The notes beneath the pieces were generated by a model, which was not told the origin of the DNA, did not search any database, and saw only the letters and a list, made by a program, of their open reading frames with translations. A DNA stretch of 64,000 bases from Microbacterium oleivorans NBRC 103075 (lineage in GTDB: Bacteria > Actinomycetota > Actinomycetes > Actinomycetales > Microbacteriaceae), in the NCBI RefSeq assembly GCF_001552475.1, contig NZ_BCRG01000011.1:62001-126000 (forward strand), read 5' to 3'. Of this stretch, positions 41,784-49,585 are shown piece after piece. The position numbers and the translations under genes are program-made. The first letter of the stretch is position 1. Every line of letters starts with the position of its first letter.

Positions 41784-44072
41784 CTATGCGAGCACCGTGG
41801 AATCAACCTTCACGGCCTTGCACATGTTCGCGAAGTGGTCTGGATCAACCGCCCGCAGGAACTCCATGCAGCGGCGGACTTGCCCATGAACGGCCCTCGC
41901 ATCGAGCACTTCAACAGTCTCGCTTCCCTCACCGTGGGAGAAGCGATTGCAGAAATCGAACACGTCGCGGTATGGCTCGTCGGGGTCGGCGACCACCAGC
42001 GACTCCAGCTGCTGAAGGAAGTTTGGCCGATGAGGTGCTTTATAGCTCGCAAACGACTCTAGGACACGCCGAGCTGCGTTGGGAAGCAGGAATAGGCGCT
42101 CGTGGTCCTCGGTGTCCTGCACCCCCTTCATCACCATCGAGAAGAGATACGCATACTCGGAGGTGCTGTTCCGCAGCAGGTCCGGCAAGGGGCCGACCTT
42201 CGTTGTCCGCTTGCCTTCCTTGGTGGCCGCGAACATCTCCAAGAACGCAACTCTTGGGAATCGCACCTCATTCGCGTCGCCGTCCCGCTGGGTCTTGACA
42301 GATGTACTCCACTTACTCCTATGGGATGTGATGAAGAGACGCAACAGATTGAAGTCATGAGTCAGGACGACGTACTGACCGAAGTTCTGGAGCGTGTTGA
42401 ACAGCCATTGATGGGTAGCAAACAGGGCTTCACGGTCAAGCGAGCTGGACGGGTCATCAATGACAACGATGCGCTGGGTTGGGTCAATTCCGTGCGTCTG
42501 CTGGTCTTCAAGGTTCCGGAGGAAGTAGAGCAAGGACAACGTGGTGCGCTCCCCCTCGCTCAGGTTCGTGCCAGCCTTATCGCCCCGGCGACAGGTGTAG
42601 GACTTGCCGTCATCGGTCACGGCGATGCTGAGATGCGCTTTCCCGTAGACACGCGCCAGATCGCGCGTGAGTTTGTCGGCCATGTCCTTCGTCGTGAACT
42701 GCTGCTGACGCACCCGATCAAGGTTGCGACTGGCGAGCTCGACTGCCTTTGCGGTGCCGTCGCATGATTCCTTCGCATCGGTCACCTGCTTCTCCAGATC
42801 GCGAAAGGCCTGGCTTTGCGATCCGACGATATGGTCAAGTACAACGGTCCTACGTTGTTCCGTCAGCTCTCCGTAGCTCTTGGCTTGCTCGTTGTGGTCC
42901 TTCACAGCTTCTGACAGAACAGTGGCGGAGACTGCGGTGCCGAGTACCTTCCACTCTGGTTCGACAGGGACGGCACTCGGATCGTCGATCTTGGCGGTGA
43001 GAGCGGCCTCGACGAGTTCAAGACTTTCCACGCGTGCATCGACGTCTCCGCGCGCTTGCTCCATCGCTTGTCTGTAGACAGCCTGCAAGTCGCTAGCGAG
43101 ATCCGACGGATCAGGCATCGAGCCCAGCCAGGCCTTCAGCTCTCGCTTGCGTCCGGTCACTACTTGGTGGAGCTGCTGCGCCGCGCCTCGGATCTCCAGC
43201 CAGCTCTTGTCGAAATGCTGCGCGAGCTGCGTTCGCCTCGCGGCCGACACTTCACTGTCGCAGAACAGGCAATTGTCTCGCCCCTCATGAAGCCCAAGAC
43301 CCTGCTCGACCCATGACTGAGCACGCGGGTCGGCCTCGAGAGCTGCCAGCGCGACGCGCGTCGGCGTGCGCTCCAGGACAGTTCCGAGCCCTTTCAGCTC
43401 GTCGTTCAGCGCCTGCGGCGGGCTCGCAACTTCTGCAACAGCAGCGGGCGCTTCCTCGCCCAGCCGCACCAGTGCATCCGCGTGGGCCCCATCGTCTGGA
43501 AAGTCAGTTCGGGGAATTCGCAGAAACTCGCCGACTTTCACCACCGAGTAGCGGTTCCGGCTGTAGTGGTTGTAGTCGAACCGTTGGAGCTCGCCGACGA
43601 TGCGGTCCTGCACGTCGCGGGCGAGTTTGCTTGCCTTCTGCTCCAGCTTCTTCTTCAGGGCGGTCGCATCCTCCGCTTCACTGCGCAGCCTGGCGATCTC
43701 CTCCTCGAGACTCTTCTGCGTCTCCTTCGAGTCGATGGCTTCCTGGCCCAGAGTGACGATGGCGTCAGCATTCTCGCCAGCCAGGAACTCGGAGAGATTC
43801 GCTTGGACCCACGCGCGTGTGAAGACAGCCATTGCCGGCGAGGGGCTATTTCCCCCAGCTGGGACATTGACCTTCGCTTGATCGCTCTTCTCCCACACGA
43901 CTCCGGTGGCCGCCTGTCCTTCACCGAGACTCAAGAGCAGCTCGGCGAGAGTGGACTTGCCACTGCCATTGTGGCCGTACACCACGGTCGCACGTCCCAG
44001 GGGACGATCGTCAGGCCAGAAGCCGCTCTCGAAAGATCGCCATTGTTCTTTCACTTCAAGTCTGCGGAGCAT
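41784..44072 (-). CDS. RloC/PrrC-like ABC ATPase with zinc-hook motif (AAA_13 type), candidate anticodon nuclease
   Basis: This 762-residue protein is built like Rad50/SMC-type ATPases used in RloC. Walker A is GHNGSGKST at 33-41, the coiled-coil region runs through about 110-470, a CxxC pair (CLFC, 268-271) sits in the middle like a zinc hook, the signature LSEGE is at 504-508, Walker B RIVVIDDP follows at 534-541, and the H-loop histidine is H572. In the C-terminal 100 residues, R668xxxE672 and H713 (in NRFSHGE) can be lined up with the Arg-Glu-His anticodon-nuclease triad of PrrC and RloC. Those proteins cut tRNA after phage attack. The role here is inferred. It is divergent from two small membrane-protein genes. 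Confidence 0.8.
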   Translation of the reverse strand: MLRRLEVKEQWRSFESGFWPDDRPLGRATVVYGHNGSGKSTLAELLLSLGEGQAATGVVWEKSDQAKVNVPAGGNSPSPAMAVFTRAWVQANLSEFLAGENADAIVTLGQEAIDSKETQKSLEEEIARLRSEAEDATALKKKLEQKASKLARDVQDRIVGELQRFDYNHYSRNRYSVVKVGEFLRIPRTDFPDDGAHADALVRLGEEAPAAVAEVASPPQALNDELKGLGTVLERTPTRVALAALEADPRAQSWVEQGLGLHEGRDNCLFCDSEVSAARRTQLAQHFDKSWLEIRGAAQQLHQVVTGRKRELKAWLGSMPDPSDLASDLQAVYRQAMEQARGDVDARVESLELVEAALTAKIDDPSAVPVEPEWKVLGTAVSATVLSEAVKDHNEQAKSYGELTEQRRTVVLDHIVGSQSQAFRDLEKQVTDAKESCDGTAKAVELASRNLDRVRQQQFTTKDMADKLTRDLARVYGKAHLSIAVTDDGKSYTCRRGDKAGTNLSEGERTTLSLLYFLRNLEDQQTHGIDPTQRIVVIDDPSSSLDREALFATHQWLFNTLQNFGQYVVLTHDFNLLRLFITSHRSKWSTSVKTQRDGDANEVRFPRVAFLEMFAATKEGKRTTKVGPLPDLLRNSTSEYAYLFSMVMKGVQDTEDHERLFLLPNAARRVLESFASYKAPHRPNFLQQLESLVVADPDEPYRDVFDFCNRFSHGEGSETVEVLDARAVHGQVRRCMEFLRAVDPDHFANMCKAVKVDSTVLA

Positions 44073-44238
44073 GCTCTCACCGTAGCGGCGGCAGTCGCTC
44101 GCCCACGCAACTCGCCTATTCGCTGCATGCAGGCTTCGGCAGTGGTTTGGAGACCGATGCTGTCGATCAGTAGTTACGGGCGCGCCAACGCGGCGTCGTG
44201 CACACAGCGATGTCGGAGCTCGACCCTAGTCTGCGATC

Positions 44239-44676
44239 ATGACCACTTCAGACCTGATCCAGCTTGCCGCCGTTCTGGCAGCAGTAGCTGCCGCGATTAT
44301 CGCTCTGATCATCTCGGGACTCGACCGCAGGAACGCGCGCCGGATCGCTGACGCAGACAGGGCAAGCGCACTTCGGCACTCGCACCTGATGTTCGAGCTC
44401 GAAGCGCTGACACGACTGACCCAGAATCTGAATCGCGGCGGGTCAACTGATGATCTCGAGCGAGCGCAGATGGGCGCGGAGGCACTCACGCTCGTTGGAG
44501 TCCTCAGCCCTGATCGGGTCCCTGAGCTGTGGGAGCGGAAGGTGGGCAGCGATGACCGGTTGCGTGCCGCGTTCGCCGACCCGGAGATGCCGGAGTACAA
44601 GAAGGAAGCGCTTGAAGCACAGCTTGCGATCAGCGCTGTTCTCCGCGAGATCCGCGAAGAGACCAGGGCCGCCTGA
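44239..44676 (+). CDS. Membrane-anchored protein of unknown function, 145 residues
   Basis: An N-terminal membrane segment spans residues about 5-27 (LIQLAAVLAAVAAAIIALII), followed by a charged, mainly helical cytoplasmic part without known motifs. A TAGTCT box ends about 7 bases before the ATG, so the mRNA may be leaderless. It overlaps the next gene by one base (TGATG). It is divergent from the RloC-like gene across 166 bp. Similar small proteins are common on mobile elements; I cannot assign a function. Confidence 0.65.
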   Translation: MTTSDLIQLAAVLAAVAAAIIALIISGLDRRNARRIADADRASALRHSHLMFELEALTRLTQNLNRGGSTDDLERAQMGAEALTLVGVLSPDRVPELWERKVGSDDRLRAAFADPEMPEYKKEALEAQLAISAVLREIREETRAA

Positions 44677-45200
44677 TGGAGATCGCCGCTCTTGCCATCG
44701 CAATCCTGAGCCTTGTCCTGGCAGCGCTCGCTCTGGGCTGGCAGATTGCGGCCTGGGCTCTGGACGGACCACGTCTTCGCGCCACGCTCCAGCACGGAGT
44801 CCTGGGCCGCGGCGGCGTTGTCGTCTCGACCGTCGGCCGCAGCAGCAAGCTGAGGGACATGTCCTCGATGCGCGAGCAGGGCTGGAATGGGCCGGACGTT
44901 GTTGCGATCCTTGTCACCAACCATGGCAGGTCGCGTGCGAAGATCACTCGCTTCGGCATCCAGCTGCAGCGAGGCGGAATGAGCGCGCAGTACCCGGAAA
45001 GCAACGCATGGTCACCGCAGCTCCCCTACTGGCTCGAACCAGGCGAGTCGGCGACATGGCACGCCGAGCTGCAAGATGCGAAAGCGCTGATCGATGCGAC
45101 CCGTCAGACGGTTCGGGCCGACGCCGGTGGCGTGTTCATGACGATCGAGACCGGGACAGGCAAGACCGTCCGCACTCGTCGACTCTTGGAACTTCCGTAG
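44676..45200 (+). CDS. Membrane-anchored protein of unknown function, 174 residues
   Basis: It starts in the TGATG overlap with the previous gene, so the two should be made together. One membrane segment spans residues 3-30. The rest is a soluble domain with a beta-sandwich pattern (VAILVTNHGRSRAKITRFGIQL, then WLEPGESATWHAEL). This shape occurs in uncharacterised proteins of phages and islands. It probably works with the 145-residue protein; whether it belongs to the RloC-like system is unknown. Confidence 0.65.
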   Translation: MEIAALAIAILSLVLAALALGWQIAAWALDGPRLRATLQHGVLGRGGVVVSTVGRSSKLRDMSSMREQGWNGPDVVAILVTNHGRSRAKITRFGIQLQRGGMSAQYPESNAWSPQLPYWLEPGESATWHAELQDAKALIDATRQTVRADAGGVFMTIETGTGKTVRTRRLLELP

Positions 45201-45249
45201 CGGAACTCACACGTTGAATCAGCGGAACTCCACCGCATGCCGGTCGGGA

Positions 45250-45648
45250 AACCGGGTCATGATCACCTCGACGCGATCGATTCGGCACGCGTGGCTGAGC
45301 GACCTGATCGGGCAGATCCACGAGTCCTCCTATGGCACGTACGGGCGAATGCGGATCCGTGCGGAGTTGCAGAGGTCCCATGAGGTCACGGTCGGCCAGA
45401 ACACCGTCGCACTCCTGATGCGTCGATCCGGGCTGGTCGGGCTCCCGTTACGTCGCCGCTCCAAGCGCGTGCCGCACCAGGTCACCGTCACCGATCTCGT
45501 TCGTCGCCGCTTCCACGCGGACGGACCGGACCGGCTCTGGGTGACCGATATCACGGAGCATCCGACACGAGAGGGAAAGCTCTATTGTTGCGTCGTACTC
45601 GACGTGTTCAGCCGACGGGTCGTCGGGTGGGCAATCGACACCGAGTAG
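45250..45648 (+). pseudogene. IS3-family transposase OrfB, truncated at both ends
   Basis: The frame encodes the middle of an IS3 integrase: the helical part (IHESSYGTYGRMRIRAEL, LMRRSGLVGLP) and the start of the rve core (WVTDITEHPTREGKLYC, LDVFSRRVVGWAID) with the first two aspartates. It then hits a stop after only about 15 residues past the second aspartate, so the third catalytic glutamate is missing. The N-terminus and OrfA are also missing. Its right end abuts the middle of a coding fragment on the other strand. Confidence 0.85.
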
Positions 45649-46017
45649 TGAAAGTCCTCCAACACGATAAATTTAGGCGTCTCTGCGGTCGTCAACCCGG
45701 AGATGATGTCGTTCACATCGGCCGGATCGAGTTCAAGGCTACGACCCTCAACGGTCTCTTCGTCGTGATGTCCCATATCTGTGCCGCCACCACCGCCAGC
45801 CTCGGCGAATGGAACTTTGAATCCCGCTTTGAACTCTGCCCGGATTTTGAAGTCTCCGCCGACGGTTTTCGTTGTGGTCCCTTCGACCACGTATCCGGCG
45901 GCCTTGAGGATCGCCGTGTGCAGGTCGCGCAGCATCCACTTGTTGGAGCATGTGACGACCAGGTACTCACCGTCGTCCAGGTTGTACTTCCGCAAGACCA
46001 GATCTTTTATTGCCTCG
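45649..46017 (-). pseudogene. Fragment of an unknown protein cut by the IS3 remnant
   Basis: On the minus strand this stretch translates to a well-formed protein segment (GEYLVVTCSNKWMLRDLHTA, VGGDFKIRAEFKAGFKVPF, GGGGGTDMGHHDEETVEGRS, PADVNDIISGL, PKFIVLEDFHY), which is then broken where the IS3 piece begins. The PKFIVLEDFHY end looks like a Walker B strand of an ATPase, but no Walker A is visible. No start codon is found; the 5' end abuts the HEPN gene. I do not recognise the family. Confidence 0.5.
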
Positions 46018-46034
46018 AGAACGAGATCAGGGAC

Positions 46035-46385
46035 ATGATCGAGTCGCAGCTGGAAGAGGCGCACGGGGAAAGCTGGTGGGACGACCATTGCCCCGAAAAC
46101 GTAAAAGTGTCTGTCGTGAACAATAAGAAGCGGGAACAGGACAACGGAGTAATCCTCCGCTCTTCTCACCCGATTGACTACACCACCTTTGGCGAACTGG
46201 GCGAGATACTGAAGGTGAACTGGGACATCTTCGGCGCGACGTTCAACAGCAAACGTGGCGTCGAGAAGGTTCTGAGCAGTCTCAACCTCCTCCGCGGGCC
46301 GATCGCCCACTGCGCACCCCTCGCAGAAGACGAAGTCGTCCGACTCCATCTTGCGGTCCGCGACTTCTACCGGCTGATGGAGTAG
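46035..46385 (+). CDS. Swt1-type HEPN-domain protein (maybe 5' truncated)
   Basis: The 116 residues match the C-terminal HEPN domain of Swt1-type RNases: an opening ESQLEEAHGESWWDD helix, the RSSHPIDYTTFGELGEIL middle and LNLLRGPIAHCAPLAEDE with the HEPN R-x4-H motif (R87, H92). In most HEPN RNases the residue after the arginine is polar, often N; here it is glycine. HEPN domains serve in RNA cleavage and toxin-antitoxin or defence systems. The ATG at 46035 has only a weak site. Upstream in-frame sequence is antisense to another fragment, so the gene may have lost its start in a rearrangement. Confidence 0.65.
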   Translation: MIESQLEEAHGESWWDDHCPENVKVSVVNNKKREQDNGVILRSSHPIDYTTFGELGEILKVNWDIFGATFNSKRGVEKVLSSLNLLRGPIAHCAPLAEDEVVRLHLAVRDFYRLME

Positions 46386-46440
46386 CTCAAGGCACTGGCG
46401 GAGCCCTTCTGGAGTCCTCCGAGGTTTGCCGATATGCAGA

Positions 46441-46472
46441 AGGCCCGGAACCTCTGTTGAGATTCCGGGCCT
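46441..46472. terminator. Hairpin between the HEPN gene and tRNA-Pro
   Basis: A 10-bp stem (AGGCCCGGAA and TTCCGGGCCT) with a 12-base loop lies next to the right repeat and could end both the plus-strand HEPN transcript and the minus-strand tRNA transcript. Confidence 0.7.
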
Positions 46473-46478
46473 CTCCCG

Positions 46479-46553
<75 letters not shown>

Positions 46554-46645
46554 GTCCGTTGCCCTCGCGGACAACTCCCCTATCCTACCCGGTCGGCGGG
46601 CCGGCCGCGAACCGCTACGGGGTTCCGCGTGTCCGACCTCGTCGC

Positions 46646-46651
46646 TACCCT
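46646..46651 (+). promoter_or_regulatory. -10 box of the GNAT gene
   Basis: TACCCT lies 6 bases before the ATG at 46658, so the transcript is probably leaderless. Confidence 0.45.
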
Positions 46652-46657
46652 TCCGGC

Positions 46658-47236
46658 ATGACCGAGATCACGATCGAGCCGGCCCGGGCCGACCGCTTCG
46701 CCGACGCGGAGCACGCGCTGACCGGTGGCGGCGACGGCGCGAGCTGCTGGTGCCAGTGGTGGATGCTGGTGCCCAAGGACTTCGACGCGGTCACGACCGA
46801 CGAGAAACGCGAGCGCCTGCGCAACGACCTCGCGGCACCGATCCCCTCGGCGCTCATCGCCTACGTCGACGGTGAGGCCGCGGGCTGGGTGAAGGTCGCC
46901 CCGCGACCCGATCAGCCACGGCTCGCGCGGACCCGGAGCGTGCAGAAGTCTCCCGAACAGATGGACGACCCCGACGTCTGGGCGATCACCTGCTTCGTCG
47001 TGCGGAAGGAGCATCGGTCGCACGGCCTCGCGTCACGTCTGCTGGACGCCGCGATCACCCACGCGCAGGCGAACGGCGCCCGCGTGGTCGAGGCATACCC
47101 CGTCGACACCGGGGTCAAGCGCTTCTCCCCGAACGAGCTCTACCACGGCACCCTCTCGAGCTTCCTTGCGGCCGGTTTCACCGAGACCGCCCGCCCCGGC
47201 GCCGCCCGCCCCATCGTCGCGAAGCAGCTCGCGTGA
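46658..47236 (+). CDS. GNAT-family acetyltransferase
   Basis: A 192-residue N-acetyltransferase. The acetyl-CoA loop region is around VRKEHRSHGLASRLL (the R/Q-x-x-G-x-A type motif), preceded by the beta strand WAITCFVV. The N-terminal part has a CWCQWWM cysteine/tryptophan-rich segment of the subgroup. It overlaps the following macro-domain gene by four bases (GTGA), so the two proteins are made together. Substrate unknown. Confidence 0.85.
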   Translation: MTEITIEPARADRFADAEHALTGGGDGASCWCQWWMLVPKDFDAVTTDEKRERLRNDLAAPIPSALIAYVDGEAAGWVKVAPRPDQPRLARTRSVQKSPEQMDDPDVWAITCFVVRKEHRSHGLASRLLDAAITHAQANGARVVEAYPVDTGVKRFSPNELYHGTLSSFLAAGFTETARPGAARPIVAKQLA

Positions 47237-47736
47237 CCCACATCACCGCAGTCCGCGGCGACATCACCCAGCAGCAGGTCGACGCGGTCGTCAACGCCGC
47301 CAACCGCGCCATGCGCGGCGGCGGGGGCGTCGACGGTGCCATCCACCGGGCCGGTGGACCCGACGTCCTCGTCGACTGCATCGCCCGCTTCCCCCACGGA
47401 CTCGCGACCGGGGATGCCGGGTGGACCACCGCGGGCGACCTCCCAGCTCGGTGGGTAATCCACGTCGTCGGACCGAACTTCACTGCCGGAGAGCGCGACC
47501 GCGGGCTCCTCACCTCCTGCTACCGCCGTGCTCTCGAGGTCGCCGACGAACTCGGCGCCGCGACCGTCGCGTTTCCCCTCGTCAGCGCCGGCGTCTATGG
47601 CTGGCCCCTCGACGACGCCGTCGACGCCGCCGTGTCGACTCTCACCGATACCCCGACCCGCGTCACCGAGGCCCGTCTCGTCGCCTACGACGACGCGATG
47701 CTCGCCCGGCTCGAACGGCGGCTCGCGGCCTCCTGA
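47233..47736 (+). CDS. Macro-domain protein (O-acetyl-ADP-ribose deacetylase-like)
   Basis: The 167-residue protein is a single macro domain: GDITQQQVDAVVNAANRAMRGGGGVDGAIHRAGG holds the ADP-ribose binding loop, and VAFPLVSAGVYGWP the second loop. These domains bind or hydrolyse O-acetyl-ADP-ribose or ADP-ribosylated proteins. Co-translation with a GNAT acetyltransferase (GTG start in GTGA) suggests linked acetyl or ADP-ribose chemistry, which is inference. Confidence 0.93.
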   Translation: MTHITAVRGDITQQQVDAVVNAANRAMRGGGGVDGAIHRAGGPDVLVDCIARFPHGLATGDAGWTTAGDLPARWVIHVVGPNFTAGERDRGLLTSCYRRALEVADELGAATVAFPLVSAGVYGWPLDDAVDAAVSTLTDTPTRVTEARLVAYDDAMLARLERRLAAS

Positions 47737-47776
47737 GCCGACCTACGATGGATCCACCGGACGGGAGGAGAGGGAC

Positions 47777-48142
47777 ATGGCGGATGCCGTCCGTGTGGAC
47801 TCCTGGCTGTGGGCCGTCCGCGTCTACAAGACCCGGTCCGCAGCGACCACCGCATGTCGCGCCGGGCATGTCCGCGTGAACGGCGAGAAGGCCAAGGCCG
47901 CCCAGCAGGTGCGACCGGGCGACGAACTGCGCGTGCGCATCGCGGGGTTCGACCGCATCCTCGTCGTCCGCCAGCTGATCACCAAGCGCGTGGGCGCACC
48001 GCTCGCCGCCGTCGCCGCGGAAGACCGCACCCCCGAGCGGGAGCCCGTCGCGCTCGTCGCCGTCCGCGACCGCGGCGCCGGCCGCCCCACCAAACGCGAG
48101 CGACGCGACATCGAACGTCTCCGCGGACGCGACTCAGACTGA
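47777..48142 (+). CDS. S4-domain RNA-binding protein (Hsp15/RqcP-like)
   Basis: A 121-residue protein with an N-terminal S4 domain (VDSWLWAVRVYKTRSAAT, CRAGHVRVNG, QQVRPGDELRV) and a basic C-terminus (GRPTKRERRDIERLR). Hsp15-type proteins rescue stalled 50S subunits. The ATG has GGGAGGAGAGG upstream, after a TACGAT box at 47744-47749. The 3' end overlaps the convergent DUF2809 gene by 9 bases. Confidence 0.9.
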   Translation: MADAVRVDSWLWAVRVYKTRSAATTACRAGHVRVNGEKAKAAQQVRPGDELRVRIAGFDRILVVRQLITKRVGAPLAAVAAEDRTPEREPVALVAVRDRGAGRPTKRERRDIERLRGRDSD

Positions 48143-48541
48143 AGCCGGGCGCCGGCGCGCACGGCGCATCGCGGCATCCGTCACCGCCACGAGCACCACC
48201 GTCACCGCGTAGACGAGCAGGTCGCGCGCGTCGAAGACGGTGCCGAACATCAGCACGATCGGCGGCCACTCCCCCGCCCACCGCACCGGCAGGCCCGTGA
48301 GCTGGAACAGCTCCACCCCCACGCACCACACCAGCACGACGGCGCCGACGACCCACGACGACCATCGCGGAAACAGCGCCACGAGTCCGCCCCACACGGC
48401 GACCACGTAGAGCGCATCTCCCGCGATGTCGGATGCCGCGCCCTCCCCTGCCCCGAAGTGCACGGCCAGGCCGGCGGCCACCGCCGCGAGGACGGTGGTG
48501 ACCCCGACGATCCGGCGCGTCACGCCACGTCGCGCAACCAC
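48134..48541 (-). CDS. DUF2809 membrane protein
   Basis: A 135-residue protein with about four membrane segments and the DUF2809 pattern (HFGAGEGAASDIAGDALYVV, WCVGVELFQLTGLP, VFDARDLLVYAVT). The function of the family is unknown. It overlaps the upstream NUDIX-NYN gene by 22 bp and the S4 gene by 9 bp. Confidence 0.85.
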   Translation of the reverse strand: MVARRGVTRRIVGVTTVLAAVAAGLAVHFGAGEGAASDIAGDALYVVAVWGGLVALFPRWSSWVVGAVVLVWCVGVELFQLTGLPVRWAGEWPPIVLMFGTVFDARDLLVYAVTVVLVAVTDAAMRRARRRPASV

Positions 48542-49416
48542 GACGCGCCCCGCACGCTCGCGCCGATCGCGACCGCCCGCTCGCCGAGCGCGCGGTCGCT
48601 GGTCACGAGCAGGACTCGCTCTCCGTCGCCGACGCGCCGCTGCGCCTCGGCGACGAGCGTGTCGTCGCCCGCGGCATCCGCGCGCACCACCTCGACGAAA
48701 CCCGATCCGTCGGGAGCGCTCCGCGCCTCGCCCTCGAGCACCGCGACGACTGTCGGGTACCAGGTGTCTCCGGGGAGGGAGAACTCCGCTGCGGCGACAC
48801 CCGTCCGCGAGAAACCATCGAGCCGACCGAGCAGACGCGATGCGGCGCCGGCCCGGTCACGCCACCACCCGTCGGGCACCGAGCCGACGACGTTCGCCGC
48901 GTCCACGAGGACGGTCGGACGGACCGCGAGCAGATCCCGGAGAGGTCGCCACGAGTCAGAGAAGCCGGGGTGCAGAGGCAGCGCATCGACCTCGTCGAGC
49001 GGCACCCACTCGAGCGCGTAGCTCTCGGGGTCGGCGATCACCGGTTCGAACGGCCGGACCACGTCGGCGACCAGGGTCGTGTACGACCAGACGTCGAGAT
49101 CGAGCACGCTCGTGAACCGGGGGCGCAGCGCCTCGGCCGGAACGCCTGCCTCCTCGTGAGACTCGCGCATCGCGGCATCCGTGGCGCTCTCGCGCTGATG
49201 CCGCGCGCCGCCCGGGATGCCCCACGTGCCGCCGTGGTGACTCCACGCGACACGATGCTGCAGCAGCACTCCCCGCGCCGGATCGTGCGCGAGTAGACCC
49301 GCGGCGCCGAACCTGCCCCAAAAGCGATCCCCGGCGTCGGTGACCACCCAGGCGTCACCCGGATCGCGGTGCGCGGACAGGGGCGGAGGCCCTCCGGACG
49401 GCTCCTCGATCCTCAT
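48520..49416 (-). CDS. NUDIX hydrolase fused to a NYN/PIN-like domain
   Basis: The first 170 residues are a NUDIX hydrolase with a complete box (GGARHQRESATDAAMRES, then HEEAGV). The last 125 residues start with PTVLVDAANVVGSVPDGW and end with LLVTSDRALGERA, the paired aspartate pattern of NYN/PIN nucleases. A single chain could therefore remove a diphosphate-linked group and cut RNA. The ORF is 298 residues from ATG 49416. It is co-oriented with der but 170 bp away, with a large hairpin between. Confidence 0.8.
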   Translation of the reverse strand: MRIEEPSGGPPPLSAHRDPGDAWVVTDAGDRFWGRFGAAGLLAHDPARGVLLQHRVAWSHHGGTWGIPGGARHQRESATDAAMRESHEEAGVPAEALRPRFTSVLDLDVWSYTTLVADVVRPFEPVIADPESYALEWVPLDEVDALPLHPGFSDSWRPLRDLLAVRPTVLVDAANVVGSVPDGWWRDRAGAASRLLGRLDGFSRTGVAAAEFSLPGDTWYPTVVAVLEGEARSAPDGSGFVEVVRADAAGDDTLVAEAQRRVGDGERVLLVTSDRALGERAVAIGASVRGASWLRDVA

Positions 49417-49502
49417 GCCCCCAGCCTCTCACGCAGCCGAGCCGCGGGACGCGGCATCCGTCACGTCCCGGAACAGACCCAGCTTCATCCGCAGACGAGA
49501 AA

Positions 49503-49562
49503 GGAGATGACGCCTCGCGAGGGCCGGTTCGACCGGATGCCTCCTCGCGACGTGTCATCTCC
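49503..49562 (-). terminator. Extended hairpin terminator of the der operon
   Basis: Nested inverted repeats: GGAGATGAC/GTCATCTCC outside, CGCGAGG/CCTCGCG inside, and CCGGT-TCG-ACCGG at the tip. They lie 24 bp after the der stop at 49586. Confidence 0.75.
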
Positions 49563-49585
49563 TCTCGAAGCGACGGGGCCGAGCG

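Larger units (their letters stand above)
41387..46478. mobile_element. tRNA-Pro-integrated genomic island, integrase-less
   Basis: About 5.1 kb lies between two copies of the 36-bp tRNA-Pro repeat. Its genes are accessory: a RloC-like ATPase, two unknown membrane proteins, an IS3 remnant, a truncated gene and a HEPN protein. Base composition looks less G/C-rich than the flanks by eye. No integrase or excisionase gene is left, so it would need help from another element to move, or it is now fixed. Confidence 0.85.

Noticed and set aside
45585..46034. 5' extension of the HEPN frame on the plus strand
   Set aside because: This part is antisense to a better minus-strand coding segment and does not look like protein; only the part from about 46035 on matches the HEPN domain.
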